In this document: positions 1-5,924 of the stretch, piece by piece
Layout: each line of letters opens with the position of its first letter
Position numbering within the stretch: position 1 is the first letter of the stretch
Assembly (NCBI GenBank): GCA_002887195.1
Contig: PJAB01001747.1
Span: 1 to 12,456 of the forward strand
DNA from: Chrysochromulina parva
Taxonomy: Eukaryota; Haptophyta; Prymnesiales; Chrysochromulinaceae
Direction of reading: 5' to 3'
DNA length: 12,456 nucleotides
The notes under the pieces: model-generated
What the model saw: the letters and a program-made list of their open reading frames with translations, nothing else
What the model was told of the DNA's origin: nothing
Database searches by the model: none
Program-made: the position numbers and the translations under genes

Positions 1-126
1 CGAGACGCGACGCGACGGCGCCGAGACGCGACGCGACGGCGCCGAGACGCGACGCGACGGCGCCGAGACGCGACGCGACGGCGCCGAGACGCGACGCGAC
101 GGCGCCGAGACGCGACGCGATTGCGC
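1..126. repeat. 21-bp GC-rich tandem array
   Basis: Six near-perfect head-to-tail copies of a 21-bp unit beginning CGAGACGCGACGCGACGGCG. The last copy (106-126) has TT replacing a CG step, and the array decays into a partial unit at 127-142. It probably continues to the left beyond the window. It is CpG-saturated, with no spacer sequence and no credible reading frame. A related word (GCCGAGACGCG) recurs near 9224-9234. I see no gene in this stretch. Confidence 0.95.
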
Positions 127-144
127 CGAGACGCGTTGGCGCAC

Positions 145-356
145 AGAAGAGAAAAAAGGAGGGAGAAAGGAGAAGAGAAAAAAGGAGGGAGGGAGGGAGG
201 GGAGGAAAAAAGGAGGGAGGGAGAAAAAAGGAGGGAGAAAGGAGAAGAGAAAAAAGGAGGGAGGGAGGGAGGGGAGGAAAAAAGGAGGGAGGGAGAAAGA
301 AGGAGGGAGAAAGGAGAAGAGAAAAAAGGAGGGAGGGAAGGAGGGGAGGAGGAAAG
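145..356. repeat. Homopurine tract built from a 72-bp repeat
   Basis: From 145 to 356 the plus strand is purine only, 212 nt without a pyrimidine. Internally it consists of a 72-bp unit: the word GGGAGAAAGGAGAAGAG begins at 161, 233 and 305. The later part of the third copy is degenerate. Such tracts can form triplex (H-DNA) structures; that is known behaviour of homopurine mirror-like DNA, not shown here. The apparent Lys/Glu/Gly/Arg reading frame through it is a by-product of the repeat length being divisible by three. Confidence 0.93.
322..327 (-). terminator. Probable RNA polymerase III terminator of the tRNA gene
   Basis: Six A residues on the plus strand give a T6 run on the minus strand, 27 nt past the discriminator base of the tRNA. 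RNA polymerase III stops at runs of four or more T. It is the first such run downstream of the tRNA, so it is the likely end of the transcript. It lies inside the homopurine tract. Confidence 0.6.
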
Positions 357-451
357 CTCCGTGAGGGACTCGAACCCCCGTTGAGCGGACGTCCCGCATA
401 TTCCCTGATTGGCTTCAGGACCGCTAGTGATGACCACTACACTAACAGAGC
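355..451 (-). tRNA. tRNA with a ~25-nt anticodon-loop intron, probably Gln (CUG)
   Basis: Read on the minus strand this folds as a cloverleaf. The 7-bp acceptor is GCTCTGT (451-445) with ACGGAGC (362-356). The A box TAGTGTAGTGG is at 444-434. The anticodon stem is AGCGG (425-421) with CCGCT (388-384). The T arm is GGGGG-TTCGAGT-CCCTC, giving a consensus B box GGTTCGAGTCC at 376-366. The space between the anticodon stem strands is 32 nt instead of 7, implying an intron. At the canonical position (after base 37) it is 414-390, 25 nt, and contains TCAG that can pair with CTGA of the anticodon region. The anticodon then reads CTG (418-416), with discriminator T (355), as in eukaryotic tRNA-Gln. 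Base 33 is C instead of the near-universal U, so identity is uncertain; Arg-CCU in a shifted loop is the alternative. Confidence 0.82.
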
Positions 452-708
452 ATTGCGATGCTCTGCTGTGACGGGAAGCGCAATAAGTACGCTTAACGAT
501 GAGCCACCGTCATCTGCGCCCGGTCGCGCCGCCGCTTTTGTGCGTCAGTCAGCGCGCGCGTCGCTCCCAGTTGCACTTGGATAGCAGTGCAGCGAGCCGC
601 GGAGGGGGAAAACGGGGGCGGCCATGAGAAAAAAGGGGTGGTTATGTTCCACTCCGCAAAAAACACCTCGCACGGCGGAGTTCTCGGGCGTCCTCGCCCT
701 CCCAAGGA
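452..708. other. Spacer between the tRNA and the sulfotransferase
   Basis: Holds the 5' flank of the minus-strand tRNA and either the leader or a missing first exon of the sulfotransferase. An ATG at 499 opens a frame identical to that of the sulfotransferase but meets TGA at 625-627. After that stop the frame stays open into the gene with no further ATG before 835. A 7-bp inverted repeat AGAGCAT/ATGCTCT (447-453 and 458-464) overlaps the 5' acceptor strand of the tRNA. Confidence 0.5.
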
Positions 709-2100
709 GTGCGGCGCCCAACTGTCGTGCGCGCGCTGCTCGTCGCGGCCGGCGTCGGCCTGTGCTGGCTGCTCGGGCTCACACGGCTGCTGATCGCGAC
801 GAGCGGCGGCACGGCGGCGGCGGCGGACGACAGCATGGACGCGAGATCGAGGCGGCAAATGGCGTCAGCGGCGCCGGCGCCGCAAGGAATAATCGCGGCA
901 TCAGCACCATCGCCGCCTCCGTTATCGCCCAGCACACCCTTCGTGCTCAACTTCGAGTCCAGCTCGGGCTCCTCGTGGCTCATCCAGGAGCTCGCCGCGC
1001 ACCCGCAGGCGTGCACGGTGCTCTTCGAGCCGATCGACAACATCTCGCTCGCGTCCGCCGAGGACCACCGGGCGAGGCTGCGCTGGCTCGAGATCCTCTG
1101 GACGCCGCCCGAGCCGGCGGCGCCGCCCGACGCCTGGGCCGCGTGGCGAGCGCACCTCGAGGCGGCCTCCGTCTTCGGGCAGCGGCCGCTGATCCGGCAG
1201 AGCCTGCGCCGGTGCGGCGGCGCGTCGGTGGCCTTTGGGCTCAAGGCGCGGCTGTCACGGCTGCTCTCGCACCCGGCGGTGCTCGGAGAGCTGCGCGCGC
1301 TCATGGCGCGGCGCGGCGTGCACGTCATCCGCCTCAGCCGGCGCAATCGGATCAAGCAGGCGCTGGCCGAGTACCGGCGGCTGCACGCGGGCCTCGGCCA
1401 GTTCCGTGCTGCGGCGCACGCTAGCGAGGGACGCGGAGCGGCGGCGCCGTCGGTGGCGTCGCCGTCGGTGGCGTCGCCGTCGGTGGCGGCGCCGTCGGTG
1501 GCGTCGCCGTCGGTGGCGGCGCCGTCGGTGGCGGCGCCGTCGGTGGCGACCCCGCGCTCCGCAACGCCGGCCGTCGCAGTCGACCTGCCGCTCTTCCGCG
1601 AGTCGCTCCGCGCCGTCGAACGCTCACATCGGCTGGCGGAGCGCGTGCTCGCGGCGCTGCCGCCCGAGCCACGGCTAACGCTCGACTACGAGCAGCTGCT
1701 CGGCGCGCACGAGGCGACGCTCGAGCGCGTGCGCGCCTTCTTGCGCCTCGCGCCGCCGCCGCCGCCGACGGCCGCTGATGCCGCGGCCGGCATCAGGACG
1801 TTTGTCAAGGCGACGCCCGACAAGCTGTGCGCGGCGGTGAGCAACTATGGCGAGCTGTGCGCCGCGTACGCCGCGGGCGGCGCAGGCGAGTACGCGCCCT
1901 TTTTTGACGAGCCGTGCGGCTGCGGCGCGCCAGAGGGTGGTGCGGCACTGCCGGTGCCGCGCAGCGGTGTCGCTGGAGTCGAGGAGCAGCGCAAGGGCGA
2001 GGGCGAGGGCGTGAAGAGGACTGGCGAGGGCGTGAAGAGCAGGACTCGAAGGCGGCGGGCGCGTGGAGCGCCTGCCGCGGCACCGGCAGTCACGACGTGA
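709..2100 (+). CDS. Membrane-anchored PAPS-dependent sulfotransferase (5' end unresolved)
   Basis: The protein (463 codons from 709) has a hydrophobic segment at residues 6-30 after basic residues, as in type II Golgi sulfotransferases. A PAPS 5'-phosphosulfate loop follows at residues 78-90 (FVLNFESSSGSSW), then a 3'-phosphate-binding segment at 205-220 (HVIRLSRRNRIKQALA) and a late LDYEQLL helix (325-331). The segment from 364 (TFVKATPDKLCAAVSNYGEL) matches the usual end of such domains. By family it moves sulfate from PAPS to a glycan or other acceptor in the Golgi lumen; the substrate is unknown. Residues 247-281 are seven PSVA(S/A/T) repeats inserted within the domain, and the tail is Lys/Arg-rich. 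Position 709 is GTG, not a plausible eukaryotic start. The first in-frame ATG (835) would drop the membrane segment, so a first exon upstream or a sequence error near 625 is likely. It converges on the kinase gene. Confidence 0.8.
   Translation: MRRPTVVRALLVAAGVGLCWLLGLTRLLIATSGGTAAAADDSMDARSRRQMASAAPAPQGIIAASAPSPPPLSPSTPFVLNFESSSGSSWLIQELAAHPQACTVLFEPIDNISLASAEDHRARLRWLEILWTPPEPAAPPDAWAAWRAHLEAASVFGQRPLIRQSLRRCGGASVAFGLKARLSRLLSHPAVLGELRALMARRGVHVIRLSRRNRIKQALAEYRRLHAGLGQFRAAAHASEGRGAAAPSVASPSVASPSVAAPSVASPSVAAPSVAAPSVATPRSATPAVAVDLPLFRESLRAVERSHRLAERVLAALPPEPRLTLDYEQLLGAHEATLERVRAFLRLAPPPPPTAADAAAGIRTFVKATPDKLCAAVSNYGELCAAYAAGGAGEYAPFFDEPCGCGAPEGGAALPVPRSGVAGVEEQRKGEGEGVKRTGEGVKSRTRRRRARGAPAAAPAVTT
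1447..1551 (+). repeat. 15-bp coding minisatellite, 7 copies
   Basis: Seven head-to-tail copies of a 15-bp unit (CCGTCGGTGGCGTCG and close variants), all in frame in the sulfotransferase, encoding PSVAS/PSVAA/PSVAT. The copies differ almost only at the last codon. The array lies between the 3'-PAPS-binding motif and the C-terminal half of the domain, so it probably makes a flexible surface loop. Copy number is likely to vary between strains. Confidence 0.93.
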
Positions 2101-2444
2101 GTGTAACAGTGTATCTGTGTGTGCGTGCAACTGCACACGCAGCTCGCAGGTGATGTGGTGAGTGGTGACTGCGCTCGTATGTCCTCTGTTCGATAGAAGT
2201 CCGAACTCAATCGCTGACACCCGACTGATACACTGTCGCGGTGTCCGCGGTGACCCGGCGGGTCGCAGGCCATGGCAGCCACCCGACAGGGAGCCACCAC
2301 GCCGCGGTCATGGCCGCGGTCCGCGCCCGTCTCGCCTGCCTGAATTGTGGTTTGTGCCCTGCCTGTGTGCTTAACCTGTGCTGGGGTTCTCCTGTCAGAG
2401 GAGCTCCTCTCTCTCTCTCTCTCTCACTCTCTCTCTCTCTACTC
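2101..2444. other. Convergent 3' intergenic region
   Basis: Lies between the sulfotransferase stop (2098-2100) and the stop of the minus-strand kinase (2445-2447), so it must hold both 3' ends. A short inverted repeat GTGTGC/GCACAC (2119-2124 and 2133-2138) could form a hairpin just past the sulfotransferase. CCGCGG occurs twice around TCATGG at 2302-2319. I see no supported gene; the longer open frames through it are shadows of the kinase frame. Confidence 0.6.
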
Positions 2445-2446
2445 TC
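2404..2446. repeat. CT/GA microsatellite abutting the kinase stop codon
   Basis: An almost pure CT dinucleotide run, interrupted by an A at about 2425 and 2441. It touches the TGA of the minus-strand kinase (complement of 2445-2447), so the kinase 3' UTR begins with a GA-rich run. Simple-sequence repeats of this kind are prone to slippage. Confidence 0.9.
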
Positions 2447-3794
2447 AGCGTGCCCACGGCAGCTGCATCTGCGGCACGGGGGCGCCCGCGGGCGTGTAGC
2501 ACGCGTCGCCCATCCTCTCGTCGCCGTCCGCATCTGGCATCGCCGGCAGCACGCTCGGCGCGGCGCCAGAGCGCAGCGTGCCCGCCAGGCCGCCCGAGCT
2601 CGCATTCATCAGCGCGAAGAGGCTCTGCGCCGTCGCGCCGTCGGCGCCCACGCCGCTCGGGCCCTCGCCCTCGCCCTCGCCGTTGCGCCCGGCGGAGCCA
2701 CGCGGCGGCATGCGCGCGATCGCGCCGCGGATCCAGTCGGCCACGTCGCCGGGAGCCGGCAGGCCAACCTGGAGCATCGGGTGGCCGAGGAGCTGCGAGG
2801 AGGAGGCCCGCGCGGAGGGCTCCTTTTGGAGGCACGCGGTGATGAAGCTGTGGAAGGGCGCGCCAAAGTGCGCGGGCGGCGTGGGCGGCGGCGACTCGAC
2901 GATCGCGTCGAGCAGATCCCAAAACGAGAGCCGTCGGCCGCCGCGCTCGGGCGGGTACGGGAAGGCGCCGTTGCCCAGCTCGAGGAGCGTGATGCCCAAC
3001 GACCACACGTCCGAGTCGTACGAGTAGCAGCTGCCCTGGATGCGCTCGGGCGACATGTAATGCACCGTGCCCACCCACGAGGCGCACTTGGCGAGCGTAT
3101 ACCCGAGCTCGCCGCTCACTCCAAAGTCCGCAAGCTTCACGTGGCCGTTGACGTCGACGAGCACGTTGGCGGGCTTGATGTCGCGGTGGATCATGTGGCG
3201 CTCGCGGTGCAGGTACACGAGCCCCTGCAGCACCGGCCGCGTGATCCCCGCTAGCACCGGCTCCGGCAGCGCGCAGCCTTCGGAGCGCGCCACGTCGAGC
3301 AGCGACGCGTCCATGTACTCGAGGCACACGTGCACGGCGCCCTCGCGGAAGAAGGCGCCGTAAAAGGAGACGATGCACTCGTGCATCGACTCGTGCAGCG
3401 TCTTGAGCTCAAGAAGGATCTGCTTGCGCTTCGTCTCATCGGCCTCGACAGGGATGATCTTGAGCGCGAGCACCGAGTCCGACGGCGTGTGCAGTACCTT
3501 TTGCACGACGCCGGAGGAGCCGTGGCCGATATTGTGCAGCACCTTCAGGTCGGCGTGGTGGATCTCGGACACGCCGAACGCGAGGTCCGCCTGCTCGAGC
3601 GGCTCGATGATGGACGTCGCGACGGTCGACGACGAGGTGCCCAGGCACGACGAGGAGGCGCCACCGTCTGTGGCCTCCGAGCTCACGGCGCCATCGTAGC
3701 ACGCGCCACTGATCGAGACTGGCAGCTCGAGCGACGGGTGGATCCCGAAGCTGCCCGCCGGGATGGCGATCGGCTCCGGGCGGAAGGGCGGCAT
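2445..3794 (-). CDS. MAP kinase kinase (MAPKK/MEK family)
   Basis: A dual-specificity kinase expected to phosphorylate the T-x-Y loop of a MAP kinase. All core residues are present: glycine loop IGHGSSGVV (89-97), ATP lysine in ALKII (K112), helix-C Glu129, catalytic HRDIKPAN (203-210), DFGVSG (223-228) and the MAPKK signature VGTVHYMSPERI. The activation loop reads T233-x5-S239, the S/T-x5-S/T spacing typical of plant MAPKKs rather than the x3 spacing of animal MEKs. A Ser-rich N-terminus of about 80 residues and a tail of about 110 residues with a Gly-Glu repeat flank the domain. I chose the ATG at 3794 (449 aa); the frame is open further upstream but has no other ATG. There is no intron. 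PhyH lies upstream on the same strand, 167 bp away; nothing shows co-regulation. Confidence 0.93.
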   Translation of the reverse strand: MPPFRPEPIAIPAGSFGIHPSLELPVSISGACYDGAVSSEATDGGASSSCLGTSSSTVATSIIEPLEQADLAFGVSEIHHADLKVLHNIGHGSSGVVQKVLHTPSDSVLALKIIPVEADETKRKQILLELKTLHESMHECIVSFYGAFFREGAVHVCLEYMDASLLDVARSEGCALPEPVLAGITRPVLQGLVYLHRERHMIHRDIKPANVLVDVNGHVKLADFGVSGELGYTLAKCASWVGTVHYMSPERIQGSCYSYDSDVWSLGITLLELGNGAFPYPPERGGRRLSFWDLLDAIVESPPPTPPAHFGAPFHSFITACLQKEPSARASSSQLLGHPMLQVGLPAPGDVADWIRGAIARMPPRGSAGRNGEGEGEGPSGVGADGATAQSLFALMNASSGGLAGTLRSGAAPSVLPAMPDADGDERMGDACYTPAGAPVPQMQLPWAR

Positions 3795-3961
3795 CGCGAG
3801 CGCCGTTGCGAACTCGCGTCTTTCCGAGCAGCTCGCGCGGAAATGATCAAGTGACGGGACCAGTCGTCCGATCCTTGCGGGGCGAAAGTGTTTATTTGGC
3901 AACTCTCCGCTTTTGGGTTCGGTTCAAAATTGACGTATCCACATGCCCATGTGACCGTGGC

Positions 3962-4615
3962 TCAATCCCACTCGTACAGCGGCGAGAAGGCCATCCGCTC
4001 GGCGTCGCTCGCCGCGTGTGAGCCGTGCACGACTCTGCTTCCGATCGCGAGCACATCCCCGGGTCGCATCGGGACGCTCTCGGCCACGCGCTCGGCCGCG
4101 CGCTCTGCAGGGGTGCCCGGCGTCAGAAAGCGCTCGAAGCCGCTAGGAGCGCTCTCCCTCGGCACTATGTCGTGCGGCAGGAGCTCAAATCCAAGCGACG
4201 GCGCGAAACGCATGGCGCCCGAGCGCGCGTCCGTATCCGACAGCGCGATCCACATCGCGCATGCTCGTCTGCCCGGACGGTGGGGGCCATCATTTCCGTA
4301 CGCGTCGTCTTGGTGGAAGGGCGTCCCATCGTGCCTGCCAGGCAGCTTGAGGATCGCCGCGCCGCCGATACACTTTAGGCCGCGGTCCTCTGCAGGCAAC
4401 ACCTGCCGCGCGAGCGCCAGTCCATGCGTCTCCGACCATTCGCGCAGCGTCGGTGGCAACGTCTCGGCCGTCGCCCAGATGCGATAGCCGCCCTTTTCGA
4501 GCTCGCCACGAGCGGCGTCCACCTCCGCACGCAGAGCGGCTACTTGGGTCGGCGTGCACGCCTGACGCACGACGACGTAGCCGGATTCGACGAAGGCCTG
4601 CCGCAGCGTGACCAT
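3962..4615 (-). CDS. PhyH-family Fe(II)/2-oxoglutarate dioxygenase
   Basis: 217 aa, starting at the ATG at 4615. It resembles phytanoyl-CoA dioxygenase (PhyH): an N-terminal YVVVRQACTPTQVAALRAEV segment, the iron-binding H-x-D at H101/D103 in FHQDDAYG, a core strand ACAMWIALSDTDARSGAMRF, and the distal region RPGDVLAIGSRVVHGS with candidate third iron ligand H197 and candidate 2-oxoglutarate-binding Arg R207. The family couples oxidative decarboxylation of 2-oxoglutarate to hydroxylation of a substrate, classically phytanoyl-CoA. Members in algae and bacteria act on many small molecules, so the substrate here is open. It is somewhat shorter than animal PhyH, and no C-terminal peroxisomal SKL-type signal is seen (it ends in YEWD). 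There is no intron. It is divergent from the small membrane protein at 4859. Confidence 0.88.
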   Translation of the reverse strand: MVTLRQAFVESGYVVVRQACTPTQVAALRAEVDAARGELEKGGYRIWATAETLPPTLREWSETHGLALARQVLPAEDRGLKCIGGAAILKLPGRHDGTPFHQDDAYGNDGPHRPGRRACAMWIALSDTDARSGAMRFAPSLGFELLPHDIVPRESAPSGFERFLTPGTPAERAAERVAESVPMRPGDVLAIGSRVVHGSHAASDAERMAFSPLYEWD

Positions 4616-4858
4616 CGTGAGGTCGAGCGCGCCGATCCGCCACGAGCGTGTGGCGACGAAACAAAAGCTCGCACGACCTTTTCAACTGTGAGTTGGTGCC
4701 TTCACGGTTTGCGGACGTTCCGCAAGCTCTGGCTACAGCCGTTTCACACAGAGCTGAGTTTTGAGTACTTTTTCACAGAAACGCAACCGCCGGAAACGCA
4801 ATCACTTTCTGAAGAAAGAAAGCGCGCTTGCGGGAAGCGAGCGATACTCCTCAGAAGG
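4616..4858. promoter_or_regulatory. Divergent promoter region (PhyH / small membrane protein)
   Basis: 243 bp between two divergent start codons, less GC-rich than the flanking genes. It contains a perfect inverted repeat TTGCGGA-CGT-TCCGCAA at 4709-4725 and a direct repeat GAAACGCAA (within 4779-4799). These are candidate factor-binding sites by position only. No clear TATA box is seen. Confidence 0.4.
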
Positions 4859-5137
4859 ATGTCTATGCTCGTGATGTGGGACCTGAACGTGGCGCTGTGG
4901 GTCGTCCTGCATGTCGCAGTGAACGTGCTCAACCCACCAGCGCTGGTGATGCTGGCGGGCAACGCGCTCTTGCTCCTCCTCAACTTGAACGCCGTCGCGG
5001 CGGTCGGCACGTCCAACACGCCCTTGTGGGTGTTCCTCATCCTTGCCCAGCAGATATTGACTGTCTTGCAATACGGAGGGATTGTGCTCAATGGGATTTT
5101 TTCCTTTTGCGGCAACTGGACCCGTCGATGTCTCTGA
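4859..5137 (+). CDS. Small multi-pass membrane protein of unknown function
   Basis: 92 residues from the first in-frame ATG clear of the PhyH coding region. The composition is strongly hydrophobic with about three membrane helices, around residues 8-24, 27-48 and 55-80, separated by short polar turns (NVLNPPA, GTSNT). It ends in a polar NWTRRCL. I do not recognise the family. Hydrophobic helices with regular turns are hard to explain as a shadow of the opposite strand, where the frames are Arg/Ser/His-rich. The frame is open upstream into the PhyH gene, so a longer N-terminus is possible. The 3' end may be wrong: the same frame resumes after the TGA with a sensible RTIEQVEILRTRA, so a short intron around the stop is conceivable. 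Confidence 0.5.
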   Translation: MSMLVMWDLNVALWVVLHVAVNVLNPPALVMLAGNALLLLLNLNAVAAVGTSNTPLWVFLILAQQILTVLQYGGIVLNGIFSFCGNWTRRCL

Positions 5138-5924
5138 TGTTGGCCGTTCACTCGGACCATCGAGCAGGTGGAGATCCTGCGCACGCGCGCATGAGAAGCA
5201 AGAAGGCGTGCATGAAATGGGCGTCGAGGATATGTTCTCGCGCATCTGCAGCGTAAAATGAGCACGCATGTGACGCTTGCGATGACCTCAGTGTACTCCG
5301 TGCCTTAGTGGACTCCGTGGCTTGGGGGCTTGGTGACCTCAGCGTATTCGCCGTTCGTCAAAGTCGGTCGTTGCGACGTGATGTGACGTGATGTGCTGTT
5401 CTGCTGCGTGTGTAAAAGCGTACAGCGTGTGCGTACGTGTGTGTTTCGTAACGGTTGTACGAGGGCGCGACTCGGGATTAAACTCGGGAGCAACTTGCTC
5501 GGGAGTGAACTCGGGAGTAATTTCTGACTCATCCCTGCCGCGGTCCAGGAGGGATTGGTACGCGGCTCCTTGTAGTGGACTGTGTGCACATCCACAACGT
5601 GCAAATGGTTCACGTGCTGTGACACCAGAGCCCCCGCCGCCTCTGGGTGCAACGTGCATCAGTGTAAGACTGTAAGTAACGCCATATGCAGCGTACATGT
5701 GTATTGAGCAACTGCGTATTTTTCAGCATTTTGCGTATTACGTTTTTTTGACTCGCATTACAATTGTACACTAATGAGCGTTTAAGTAATGCGTATTGCG
5801 TGGTCTGGTTCGATGGTTGTGGTTTCTTCGCGAGGACTTTTGCGGAATTCGGACGGCGGAGCCAGCATTGTGCGCACCGATAACTAAACGGTTGCCCATT
5901 TGCGTCAGCATCGCTGTGCGCTCT
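5138..5924. other. Noncoding region with small degenerate repeats
   Basis: About 790 bp with no supported gene; open frames here start at non-ATG codons or have low-complexity translations. It contains a direct repeat TGACCTCAG(T/C)GTA at 5283-5295 and 5334-5346, paired ACTCCGTG words at 5295-5302 and 5312-5319, a 12-15-bp array at 5471-5521, and an AT-richer part (about 5700-5800) with several GCGTATT words and an inverted repeat CGCATTAC/GTAATGCG (5754-5761 and 5786-5793). The last 150 bp should hold the promoter and leader of the methyltransferase. Confidence 0.6.
5471..5521. repeat. CTCGGGA(N) degenerate tandem repeat
   Basis: Four imperfect copies starting CTCGGGA at 5471, 5483, 5498 and 5510 (unit 12, 15, 12 and 12 bp). 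It lies in noncoding DNA; no function is visible. Confidence 0.75.

Noticed and set aside
1..126. CRISPR-like array
   Set aside because: Copies are directly adjacent with no spacers, and the genome is eukaryotic; it is a plain tandem repeat.
121..384. Open frame with Lys/Glu/Gly/Arg repeats
   Set aside because: It is the translation of a homopurine tract whose 72-bp period keeps the frame open; it starts at a non-ATG codon and overlaps the tRNA.
625..627. TGA as selenocysteine or programmed readthrough in the sulfotransferase
   Set aside because: No SECIS-like structure was identified and no family homology exists around it; an intron, UTR or sequence error is simpler.
624..1424. Long Arg/Ala-rich plus-strand frame over the sulfotransferase
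   Set aside because: Low-complexity translation; the overlapping frame from 709 carries recognisable sulfotransferase motifs.
2241..3378. Long plus- and minus-strand frames over the kinase
   Set aside because: GC-rich shadows rich in Arg/Ala; the frame ending at 2445 has the complete kinase motif set.
2445..4615. Operon of kinase and PhyH genes
   Set aside because: A same-strand neighbourhood of 167 bp in a genome with spliceosomal introns does not imply polycistronic transcription.
4744..5269. Minus-strand frames opposite the small membrane protein
   Set aside because: They lack ATG starts in sensible positions and recognisable motifs, and appear as complements of the hydrophobic plus frame.
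5305..5698. Minus-strand frames of 115-119 residues
   Set aside because: Composed of repeat translation with His/Thr/Ser bias and no family resemblance; the region has noncoding character.
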